From JANLVI01 sp031363915 (GTDB lineage: Bacteria; Vulcanimicrobiota; Vulcanimicrobiia; Vulcanimicrobiales; Vulcanimicrobiaceae), in the NCBI GenBank assembly GCA_031363915.1, contig JANLVI010000010.1, forward strand, positions 1 to 64,000: a DNA stretch of 64,000 nt, in the 5' to 3' direction. Shown here in pieces: positions 57,655 through 64,000 of this stretch. Below the pieces are notes generated by a model. The model ran no database searches, had not been told where the DNA came from, and was given only the letters and a program-made list of their open reading frames with translations. The stretch's first letter is position 1, and each line of letters opens with the position of its first letter. A program made the translations under genes and the position numbers.

Positions 57655-58665
57655 CTATTTCTCCCAGGCGGCCGCGGGGACGTTGCCGCCGCCGACGCTG
57701 ACGATCGTTGGGATGAGAACCTTGTCGCCGTCGCCTTCGGCTTCTAAGTAGCGATGATCCATCGCTCCGCCGTTGGGGATGCCGGCCATCGCGGGCATCT
57801 TGATCACTTCGGGGAGGCTCCAGAGTTCGTCGGCTGTGACGGCAGTGCCGTCCATTTCGGCGGCGTTCCCCGAGAGGTGCATCATGAATTGCACGAAGTC
57901 GACTTTGTTCGGCGCGAACGTCGGGGCTTCGTCGATTGCGGTGATCACTTTTGCGACGGCGGCTTGAATCGATTCGTGCGGCACGCCATCGACGATCACT
58001 TTGTCCTGATCGATCAGCGGCATCTGCGCGAGCACCGGAATGCCGAGCCACTCGGCCATTTTCGCGGCTTTGCCCGATCCATCGTCTTTATTCACGACCA
58101 GACCCAGGCAACGCGTCTTTCCGCCTTGATCGGCGAAGTAGCGCACGGCCGAGGCGATGTTGTTGGCAGCGTACATCGACTGGCCTTCGTTGCTGCAGAC
58201 GATGATGAGTTTGTCGGCCATCGAACGCGCGATCGGCGTTCCGAAGCCGCCGCACACGACATCACCTAAAAAGTCGAGCAGCATGTAATCGAAGTTCCAC
58301 TCGGAGAGGCCCCACTTCTCGAGCAACTGGAAGCCAAAGGTGATCCCACGTCCACCGCAGCCGCGCGCCGATTCCGGCCCGCCAAGCTCGATGCAATACA
58401 CGCCGTTGCCCTTAAAAATGATATGCTCGGGTGCGAGTTCTTCTGCTTTGCCTTCGGCTTCGTACTGCGCCCAGGTGCCGAGCACCGTCGGAATCAGGGC
58501 GCCGCCGAAGTGCGTTACGACGGAGTCGTGCTTGGGATCGCAGCCCATTTGCAGAACGCGCTTATTGCGATCCGTCAGCGCTTTTGCCGTCATAGACGTG
58601 AGGAATGATTTCCCCGCGCCGCCTTTGCCGTAGACCGCGACTGTCGAATTTTTGCTTACGCCCAT
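57655..58665 (-). CDS. bchX: Chlorophyllide a reductase iron protein BchX
   Basis: ATP-driven electron donor to BchYZ, 336 residues. It has P-loop AVYGKGGAGKSFLTSMTAKALTD, QMGCDPKHDSVVTHFGGALIPTVLGTW, the first cluster Cys in ELGGPESARGCGGRGITFGFQLLEKWG (BchX-type, not BchL-type) and the second in FLGDVVCGGFGTPIARSMADKLII. The last 80 residues are less similar to BchL, as usual. It overlaps bchC by 10 nt. Confidence 0.95.
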   Translation of the reverse strand: MGVSKNSTVAVYGKGGAGKSFLTSMTAKALTDRNKRVLQMGCDPKHDSVVTHFGGALIPTVLGTWAQYEAEGKAEELAPEHIIFKGNGVYCIELGGPESARGCGGRGITFGFQLLEKWGLSEWNFDYMLLDFLGDVVCGGFGTPIARSMADKLIIVCSNEGQSMYAANNIASAVRYFADQGGKTRCLGLVVNKDDGSGKAAKMAEWLGIPVLAQMPLIDQDKVIVDGVPHESIQAAVAKVITAIDEAPTFAPNKVDFVQFMMHLSGNAAEMDGTAVTADELWSLPEVIKMPAMAGIPNGGAMDHRYLEAEGDGDKVLIPTIVSVGGGNVPAAAWEK

Positions 58666-59621
58666 TGCAGAATCACCTTTACGGTTGAGGGGTCTCCGAA
58701 TGCCGCATCGTAGGCCGCTTGGTAGCGTTCGACGGGATACAGCGTTTCCGCGAGGTCGGCGACGGAGACGTCACCGTTCGCAATCAGATCGCGCGCGCCG
58801 AGCAAGTCGGCATGCGACCACTCTTTGGCCGTCACGAGCGTGGCTTCTTTGACAAAAATGTCCATGAACGGCGTCTCGAGCGTGTCGTAGTACGAGAGGA
58901 GAACGATCGTACCGCCGGGCTTGAGGGCCTTCGCGCAGTTGGCGAGATTCGGACCGTAGCCCGTGCCCTCGAAGATCACATCGAAGCCGCCCGGATACGC
59001 CTCGGCGAGTGACTGCACGTTCACATCGACGCTTTGCACGCCGGGGATACGGCCGAGGCGTTGCGGATTTTTATCGGCCTCGACCATCAGAGCGGGTTGC
59101 ATCGTCGCAACGAAGCGGGCGGCGAATTGGCCGATCGCGCCCATGCCCACGATGGCAACGGATTTGCCGACGAGGTCGCCGCCACGTCGAACGCCGTGCA
59201 GCGAGGTCGCCGCAAGTGCGAGCAGCGGCGCGTGTACGAGCGGAATCCCGTGCAGTGGAATGACTTGCGCGGCTTTCTTGATCAGCCGCGAGGACTGGCC
59301 GCCGAAGAACGCGCCGACATCGGTGTAGCACATGCTGCCGCCGACAAAGACTTCATCGCCAACCTTGATGTCGGCGACGGCGTCGCCGACGTGCGTGACG
59401 ACGCCGGCTGCTTCATAACCCGGCACGAGCGGATAGCCGAGGTGCGGGATCGGCGGCAATTTGCCGTCGAGCAGGACGCGTTCGGTACCGGCCGAGATCG
59501 ACGAGAATTTCGTCGCGACGACGACTTCATCTGGCGCGCTCTCGCGCAAGGTGACATCACGCAGATCGAGCCGACCTGCTTCGACGAAGACGACGGCGCG
59601 CGCGGCCGATCCGCCGTTCAT
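58656..59621 (-). CDS. bchC: 3-hydroxyethyl bacteriochlorophyllide a dehydrogenase BchC
   Basis: MDR-family NAD-dependent dehydrogenase that oxidises the 3-hydroxyethyl group to the acetyl group of bacteriochlorophyllide a. The 321 residues have SSISAGTERVLLDGKLPPIPHLGYPLVPGYEAAGVV, then VGKSVAIVGMGAIGQFAARFVATMQPALMVEAD near residue 160 (GxGxxG Rossmann) and GFDVIFEGTGYGPNL. The zinc-binding residues of ordinary alcohol dehydrogenases are reduced, as in BchC. ATG 59621 overlaps the bchF stop (ATGA), so longer versions are not used. Confidence 0.93.
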   Translation of the reverse strand: MNGGSAARAVVFVEAGRLDLRDVTLRESAPDEVVVATKFSSISAGTERVLLDGKLPPIPHLGYPLVPGYEAAGVVTHVGDAVADIKVGDEVFVGGSMCYTDVGAFFGGQSSRLIKKAAQVIPLHGIPLVHAPLLALAATSLHGVRRGGDLVGKSVAIVGMGAIGQFAARFVATMQPALMVEADKNPQRLGRIPGVQSVDVNVQSLAEAYPGGFDVIFEGTGYGPNLANCAKALKPGGTIVLLSYYDTLETPFMDIFVKEATLVTAKEWSHADLLGARDLIANGDVSVADLAETLYPVERYQAAYDAAFGDPSTVKVILQWA

Positions 59622-60091
59622 GCGGCGATCTGCAACGCGGCGGGGTTGGGGTTCTTCTGCATGTTCGCCGTGCGCACGATGTACTGCGCGACGTTGCCGG
59701 CATAGACGAAGTACGCGAGGCCCAGCACCCACAGAATCACGCCCAGATTTTCCGGGTGCGTGTAGGCCATGAGCACATAGGCGATTTGCAAGATGAAGAC
59801 GTTGACCGTCATGACATCTTCAACCAAAAACTCGGCGGCAAACCAATAGGAGCCGAAAACGTCTTTTTCCCAAAGGGCCCCCGTGATGACCGCACCGACC
59901 ATCAGGCCGATCTTGGTCATGACCGCGATATGCACCACCCCGAATGAGACGCGCCCGAAGAAATACGCGACCAGGAGGCCGACGCTAACAAAAAACGCGA
60001 GAAGCTGTCCGAGCGCAAAGATGGGGTGGATCTTGGTCCACACGCTTGCCTTGCGACGAGCACGGACTTCTTCAATACTCGTGAGCGGCAT
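59618..60091 (-). CDS. bchF: 3-vinyl bacteriochlorophyllide hydratase BchF
   Basis: Hydrates the 3-vinyl group of chlorophyllide a, the step before BchC. The 157 residues begin MPLTSIEEVRARRKASVWTKIHPIFALGQLLAFFVS and have four membrane helices, with FGVVHIAVMTKIGLMVGAVITGALWEKDVFGSYWFAAEFLVEDVMT and a C-terminal ILWVLGLAYFVYAGNVAQYIVRTA. This pattern is typical of BchF. ATG 60091 has a GGAGG site and lies 20 nt from the -10 box. It is the first gene of bchFCXYZ, behind a Crp-type operator. Confidence 0.93.
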   Translation of the reverse strand: MPLTSIEEVRARRKASVWTKIHPIFALGQLLAFFVSVGLLVAYFFGRVSFGVVHIAVMTKIGLMVGAVITGALWEKDVFGSYWFAAEFLVEDVMTVNVFILQIAYVLMAYTHPENLGVILWVLGLAYFVYAGNVAQYIVRTANMQKNPNPAALQIAA

Positions 60092-60106
60092 GAAACCTCC
60101 GCCCTT

Positions 60107-60149
60107 ATCGTAAAGGAGCCCCTCTGCGACCACGGTGATAGTCGTCACC
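60107..60149 (-). promoter_or_regulatory. Crp-type operator and -10 of the bchFCXYZ promoter
   Basis: GGTGATAGTCGTCACC occupies 60134-60149 (same 16-mer as the bchN site). On the minus strand TACGAT (60112-60107) begins 29.5 bp from its centre. Predicted +1 is near 60100, 9 nt before the ATG, so the message would be nearly leaderless but would retain the GGAGG site. Confidence 0.7.
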
Positions 60150-60286
60150 CGGAGGCGAGTCCCCATCGAAAATCGACGCTTGGCCTTGCACTTAGGGCGA
60201 GGGATAGCTCGCTTCTACGCGCCAGGACTACACGGTATGGTGACAGCGCCCACGGGGGCGGACGAACGGACGAGGCGGTTCCCTAG

Positions 60287-60829
60287 ACCGTTACGTTCTT
60301 TCTTGCGCCACTCGGGTTAACATATTCGCTGTTCGGACGCCGCCTTCTCGATTTTGGCTTCGTACTCGATCGCGCGACGATCATCGCCGGCGTTTCGCTC
60401 CTCGTCTTTGCCGCATTTAGTCTCATCGAATGGGCGCTCGGCGGATGGCTGAGCACGATGGTCGAACGCGTCGTCGATCGCGTGCTGTTCCGCAAACGTC
60501 ATGAGGACGAACAGGCACTGCGCGCTTTCGCGCACGAGGCGGCGTACTTCACCGACAGCACGACGCTGATTCACGAGACACAGCGCGTTATCGCGGCGTG
60601 CACCGGTGTCGGCGCCGTGACGCTTTCGCTGGACGACGGCGCGGGAACGTACGGCATCGCTCCTGAGAACGATCCCGCGATCGTCGCGCTCCGTGCCTGG
60701 CGAAAGATCGCGCGCATCGCGCACAGCGTCGGCAACGCGCTCGACTTGCTCGCCGCCAAACGCGATTTGTCGAACGACCGTTTTCGTCAGCGATCGCGCC
60801 GATTCCAAGTCCTAGCCCCGTGGGGAACG
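60287..60829 (+). pseudogene. Remnant of a membrane sensor protein with GAF-like part
   Basis: An in-frame TAG at 60284 is followed by an open frame reading a membrane segment (GRRLLDFGFVLDRATIIAGVSLLVFAAFSLIEWALGGWLS). A HAMP/GAF-like piece follows (RVLFRKRHEDEQALRAFAHEAAYFTDSTTLIHETQRVIAACTGVGAVTLSLDDG). Related full-length proteins are sensor kinases or cyclases with a 7-TM-type N-terminal domain. No start codon, full membrane domain or catalytic domain remains. The coding resemblance ends near 60815 before a terminator. The open frame running on to 61345 is antisense to the regulator gene and is not coding. Confidence 0.55.
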
Positions 60830-60830
60830 A

Positions 60831-60858
60831 AAAACGACGCCGTCAGGCGTCGTTTTTT
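60831..60858. terminator. Bidirectional Rho-independent terminator
   Basis: AAAACGACGCC (60831-60841) pairs with GGCGTCGTTTT (60846-60856) over loop GTCA, with a six-T run at 60853-60858 on the plus strand. On the minus strand the complementary A-run also gives a T-run. It serves the regulator gene at 60884 (minus) and any plus-strand transcript. Confidence 0.88.
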
Positions 60859-60883
60859 CATAGCTACCGGGTCTGTCGCCGGG

Positions 60884-61564
60884 TCAGGCGATCAGTTGTT
60901 CGAGGCTGCTGAGATTGGTGATTTCCAGCGACTGTTGGCCGTCGCGGACGAGGCCTTGCTGCCGGAAGCGGGCCATGTTGCGCGAGACGGTCTCGCGGGC
61001 GGTCCCGATCATGTTGGCGAGGTCTTGATGGGTCACCGGCAGGTCGATGCGCACACCGGACTCCGTCGGCACACCGTACTGCTTAGAGAATTTCACGAGC
61101 ACGCGAGCGAGGCGCGAGGCAACATCGCGGCCGCGGAAGTCATCGAGCAGGGTGAGTGCATCGGAGACTTGGCCGGAAATGTTCAACATGAAATCTGCGA
61201 CCAGTTCGGGGCGGGCGCGGACCATTTTTTCGAAGACGTCATTGTCGACCGAGACGATCTCGGCCGGCTCCATCGCTTCGATGAAGACGTCTTTCCAGTA
61301 CCCGTTGAGGATGGCGCGATCGCTCCAAAGCGAGCCGCCCTGTAAGATCGTTATGAGGATCTCGCGGCCGCTCGCTAGGAGCTTGGTGACTTTGAGGGTG
61401 CCCGAGGTGCACGTGAACGTGCGCGCGGGCCGGGTGTCGGGATCCGAGATCGACGCGTCGGATTCAAACCGACGCGACTGGCCATGGCTTACGAACAGCT
61501 CCGCGAGCGGTTCATGTAAGCCGCGGAGTTCGCCGACATTGGGTAGGCTCCAAAATACGTCCAA
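60884..61564 (-). CDS. Crp/Fnr-family transcription regulator at the end of pufLMC
   Basis: The 226-residue regulator has a cyclic-nucleotide-type beta-barrel (FTCTSGTLKVTKLLASGREILITILQGGSLW) and a helix-turn-helix DLPVTHQDLANMIGTARETVSRNMARFRQQGLV near residue 180. The recognition helix RETVSR has the Arg-Glu-x3-Arg spacing that in Crp reads GTGA half-sites, exactly the half-site of the five bch operators. No Fnr-type Cys cluster is present (one Cys only), so sensing is probably not via Fe-S. TTG 61564 follows the pufC stop directly, so it is coupled to pufC. The effector could be cyclic AMP, haem or a redox ligand; it is unknown. Confidence 0.85.
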   Translation of the reverse strand: MDVFWSLPNVGELRGLHEPLAELFVSHGQSRRFESDASISDPDTRPARTFTCTSGTLKVTKLLASGREILITILQGGSLWSDRAILNGYWKDVFIEAMEPAEIVSVDNDVFEKMVRARPELVADFMLNISGQVSDALTLLDDFRGRDVASRLARVLVKFSKQYGVPTESGVRIDLPVTHQDLANMIGTARETVSRNMARFRQQGLVRDGQQSLEITNLSSLEQLIA

Positions 61565-62497
61565 TCAGTGTGCTGCTCCAGACGCGAGATGAGCACCGGG
61601 GTTTTCGTGAACTTCCGGGTGAGAGGCATGCGCTTCAACCGGCGTTTGATCGAGTCCCGCTGTTACGAGAGCCTGCGGCCATTTCGCTCCCTGGTGACAC
61701 GTATAGCAGGTAACTGCCTTGACATTTGCCGGCAGATATTCGTGGTTGATTTTGTCGACCATCGCCCACATGCGGTGCGATATCTTGTTCGTGGGATAGT
61801 ACTGCAGTGTCACAAAGTCGGCGGTGTTATGGCAGAAGAGGCAGTTTACACCGAGTGACTTTGAGGCGGAGTACATCGAGTTCACAACATATCCGGCTTG
61901 CTTTGTCGTTTTCGCTTTGTAGTCCAGATAAGCGACGGGCACGATGTTCCACTTCACACCCATCCGCGGGGCGCCGCGATGGCAGGTGACGCAGCCGACG
62001 GCTCCGCTCACAACATAGTTCGGATAGTCGTGCTTGATCGGATTTACCCATCCGATTGCGACTTGGTTCGACATGATCTGCATCGTGCGAGAGATCTTTT
62101 TCGTCGCGGTATCGTAGGCGAAGTTTTGGACGTTGTGACAGTAGGTGCACTGCACTCCAAGCGAGGACGAGTAATAGTTCATCTGGTTCAAAAGCGTGGC
62201 ATACGTGTACTTTTTGAGTACCTGTACGTTATAGAGCTTGCCTGGAACGTAGTTCCTCGGCACGTTCGCATTCTGCGTCGAGAAGTCCATGGGCACGGTT
62301 TGGTCGACCGGGCCGTAGCCTTTTTCCCACTCCGCAGGATTGCGATCGAAGTGCCCAACGCCGAGCGGACTATTGTTCCCGGTGATCGGTTTATCGGGGC
62401 CTGCGGCGCGCGCGGTGTCTAGCAGCGGTTGTGCGATGCCGGCGAGAGCTAGCGTACAGACGATGACGAGCGGGCCGAGCAGACGTTTCATATTCAT
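61565..62497 (-). CDS. pufC: Tetraheme reaction-centre cytochrome PufC
   Basis: Periplasmic subunit that re-reduces the reaction-centre special pair. The 310-residue protein has a hydrophobic N-terminal segment (LLGPLVIVCTLALAGIAQPLL) that may be a signal or anchor. It has four CxxCH heme sites: CTYCH, CVTCH, CLFCH and CYTCH, each preceded by the usual helix with an axial Met (for example RTMQIMSNQ). MNMKRLLGPL at 62497 is the likely start, 10 nt after the pufM stop. The lipobox Cys of purple-bacterial PufC is not obvious. It should take electrons from HiPIP or other donors. Confidence 0.93.
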   Translation of the reverse strand: MNMKRLLGPLVIVCTLALAGIAQPLLDTARAAGPDKPITGNNSPLGVGHFDRNPAEWEKGYGPVDQTVPMDFSTQNANVPRNYVPGKLYNVQVLKKYTYATLLNQMNYYSSSLGVQCTYCHNVQNFAYDTATKKISRTMQIMSNQVAIGWVNPIKHDYPNYVVSGAVGCVTCHRGAPRMGVKWNIVPVAYLDYKAKTTKQAGYVVNSMYSASKSLGVNCLFCHNTADFVTLQYYPTNKISHRMWAMVDKINHEYLPANVKAVTCYTCHQGAKWPQALVTAGLDQTPVEAHASHPEVHENPGAHLASGAAH

Positions 62498-62507
62498 GCT
62501 GTTATCC

Positions 62508-63512
62508 CTAAGGCCGCGGCATGCCCGTGATGACGTTGACATCCATCGGCACCGGGCGCTGGTTGACATAGCTGCGCGTCATATCGCCGTACTGTGCGAC
62601 GGTGCCGTGATCGACACCCCAGACGTACCAGTCATTGACGAACGTGCCGGTCGTGATGATGCCGATCGCCGAGCTGACGACCACACCAACCGAGAACCAC
62701 CAGATCCAATCGTGAATCGTTTTCGGGTTGGCGTTGAAGCCCATGACCCAGCGCCAGAAGAGCATCGATTTATGCGAACCCGAATGCATGTCTTTGATCT
62801 CGGCGACTTCGTGGTGGCTGCCCTCAGCGGACGTTGCAAGGATGGTCGCGCCGTGCATGCCCCAGAGCATCGTCGAACCGAACAGGAAGAAGATCGCGAG
62901 CTGGTGCCAGGGGTTGTAGTACAAGTTGCCCCAGAGCACGCTGAAGTTCTGCGCCCAGTCGAGGTCGCCGTTGAAGCCCATTGCCGGCGCTTCGGACCAC
63001 GTTCCCATGAGCAGCGGGCGGAAGACCCAAATCGTCGCGGTAAGCAAAATCGCTGAAAGCCAAGCAAAAAACAAATACGGGCGCCATTGATAGCGCATGA
63101 GGCGTTCGTAGCATCGCCCGGCCCAGCACAGGACCGATCCGGCGAAGAGAGCGGTATTGATCTGCCAGAATCCACCACCAACCAAGCTCTTCGCCGGACC
63201 GAGACCCTCCGGGGGCAACAGTTGGATATTGAAGAGGTGGCCCAGGTACGAGCCGACATCACCATTGACGAGGGTCAAGCCTCCGAGGATCTGCACCCCG
63301 ACGCCGGCGAGAAAGAGCATCACCGAGAGGACGCCCCACGTTCCAAGCCACAGTGTTCCGAGCTGCGTGTCGACGCCGAACCGTTTTAAGAACGGGACAC
63401 GGAACGGTTCGCCGATGCGGACGCCGAGAATATCGGCGTCATCCAGCGGGCTTGGAGTGGGATAGTTCACCGGCGGCATCTCGACCACCGGACGGTTGAT
63501 GACGGTTGCCAT
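62508..63512 (-). CDS. pufM: Reaction-centre M subunit PufM
   Basis: Core subunit of the type II reaction centre. The 334 residues from ATG 63512 (AGGAG site) show five helices and hallmark blocks: FGVDTQLGTLWLGTWGVLSVMLFLAG, LGHLFNIQLLPPEGLG, and WGNLYYNPWHQLAIFFLFGSTMLWGMHGATILATS near residue 190, with the His ligands of bacteriochlorophyll and iron. WWFSVGVVVSSAIGIITTGTFVNDWYVWGV is in the quinone/iron region. The N-terminal 23 extra residues of the longest frame are rejected. It lies between pufL and pufC. Confidence 0.95.
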   Translation of the reverse strand: MATVINRPVVEMPPVNYPTPSPLDDADILGVRIGEPFRVPFLKRFGVDTQLGTLWLGTWGVLSVMLFLAGVGVQILGGLTLVNGDVGSYLGHLFNIQLLPPEGLGPAKSLVGGGFWQINTALFAGSVLCWAGRCYERLMRYQWRPYLFFAWLSAILLTATIWVFRPLLMGTWSEAPAMGFNGDLDWAQNFSVLWGNLYYNPWHQLAIFFLFGSTMLWGMHGATILATSAEGSHHEVAEIKDMHSGSHKSMLFWRWVMGFNANPKTIHDWIWWFSVGVVVSSAIGIITTGTFVNDWYVWGVDHGTVAQYGDMTRSYVNQRPVPMDVNVITGMPRP

Positions 63513-63525
63513 TTCGCGCGCTCTC

Positions 63526-64000
63526 CTAGTGCAGCCAGAACGCCGGGAGGTGCTGGAACTGCCAGAACTCGACCCAGTCATAGAAGATCGTACCGGAGGT
63601 CAGGATGCACAGGTCCGAGACGACGAGCGTAAAGATCGCAAGCCAGAATCCGAGCCAGTGAATGCCGTACTCGCCGATCGAGTATCCGATATAGTCGCGC
63701 CAGAAGTTGTCGACGTTCGCTTCTTCTTGCACCGGATTTTTCGAGGTGTTGTACGTGCCCAGGATCGCGCTGCCGTGCATCGCGAGCACCATGGCCGTCA
63801 AGAAGAACCCGGTGACGCCGAGCGCGTGGAACGGATTGAGATAAAAGTTTTGGTAGCGGAATCCCGTGTTGCTCACCCAGGTCAAGTGGCCGGTGAACGA
63901 GAGATCGAATCCCTCACACCAGCAACCCATCCATAAGGGACGGATGATCTGCAGCACGACCCACGCGGAGACCGCAAAGCCGAACATGAGTGGGACGTGA
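63526..64000 (-). CDS. pufL: Reaction-centre L subunit PufL (partial, 3' part)
   Basis: The minus-strand frame is open to the window edge and carries the C-terminal 158 residues of PufL: HVPLMFGFAVSAWVVLQIIRPLWMG, TWVSNTGFRYQNFYLNPFHALGVTGFFLTAMVLAMHGSAILGT (His ligands of the special pair and iron), EEANVDNFWRDYIGYSIGEYGIHWLGFWLAIFTLVVSDLCIL and the end WQFQHLPAFWLH. It is the first visible gene of pufLMC-crp. The promoter and any light-harvesting genes lie beyond the window. Confidence 0.95.
   Translation of the reverse strand, partial: HVPLMFGFAVSAWVVLQIIRPLWMGCWCEGFDLSFTGHLTWVSNTGFRYQNFYLNPFHALGVTGFFLTAMVLAMHGSAILGTYNTSKNPVQEEANVDNFWRDYIGYSIGEYGIHWLGFWLAIFTLVVSDLCILTSGTIFYDWVEFWQFQHLPAFWLH

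Noticed and set aside
60458..61345. Long plus-strand open frame running across the Crp-family gene
   Set aside because: Its second half is the antisense of the regulator gene and has no protein-like features. Only the first part (to about 60829) resembles a real, truncated protein.

Overview
The window is a high-GC bacterial chromosome segment from an aerobic anoxygenic phototroph with a type II (quinone-type) reaction centre. It carries most of the bacteriochlorophyll a pathway: bchM, oxygen-dependent acsF, a single-chain bchI/bchD, bchH, bchL, bchN, bchB, bchG, bchP, bchZ, bchY, bchX, bchC and bchF, plus pufL (partial), pufM and pufC. The genes sit in small islands separated by ordinary metabolic genes. 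That scatter, a single-chain I/D chelatase, AcsF without any bchE in view, frequent TTG/CTG/GTG starts and 4-nt ATGA/TTGA overlaps best fit the phototrophic Eremiobacterota (WPS-2, Vulcanimicrobium-like) from general knowledge. This assignment is an inference and no 16S gene is present.

Layout. 0-2.5 kb: bchM-acsF and a small membrane protein. 2.5-15.5 kb: PhzF-like protein, mannose-6-P isomerase, a PaaK/enoyl-CoA hydratase operon, a lactate/malate dehydrogenase-type operon and a branched-chain amino-acid ABC transporter (LivM and LivG fused). 15.5-27.9 kb: bchI/D, histone H1-like protein, parDE, bchH, an Asp-rich papain-like protease, MFS transporter, kinase and bchL. 28-41.4 kb: FeS-BCP photolyase, two separated ABC-2 permeases, a peptide-binding protein, DNA repair, peptidases, Dps, cyclophilin and a cupredoxin. 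41.4-50.4 kb: anti-sigma factor, bchNBGP, an inserted metalloprotease, and nicotinamide riboside transport and kinase. 50.5-54.6 kb: M28 peptidase and an operon of photoactive-yellow-protein homologue, hemL and phhB, next to a HiPIP gene. 54.7-64 kb (minus strand): bchFCXYZ and pufLMC plus a Crp-family regulator.

The most notable system is a shared regulatory site. Five bch operons (bchM, bchH, bchL, bchN, bchF) each have a 16-bp palindrome of the form GGTGA-N6-TCACC. At four of them a TAnnnT -10 element begins exactly 29.5 bp from the palindrome centre, which is class II CRP-activator geometry; the fifth is off by 1 bp. A Crp-family regulator whose recognition helix carries the R-E-x3-R signature for GTGA half-sites is the last gene of the pufLMC operon. 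Together these suggest a local Crp-type photosynthesis regulon. A PYP-like blue-light PAS protein with a probable CTG start, co-transcribed with the tetrapyrrole-entry gene hemL, adds a possible light input. Other genome-history signals are a 29-bp imperfect direct repeat flanking an inserted gene after bchP, gene remnants, and a frameshifted small gene.
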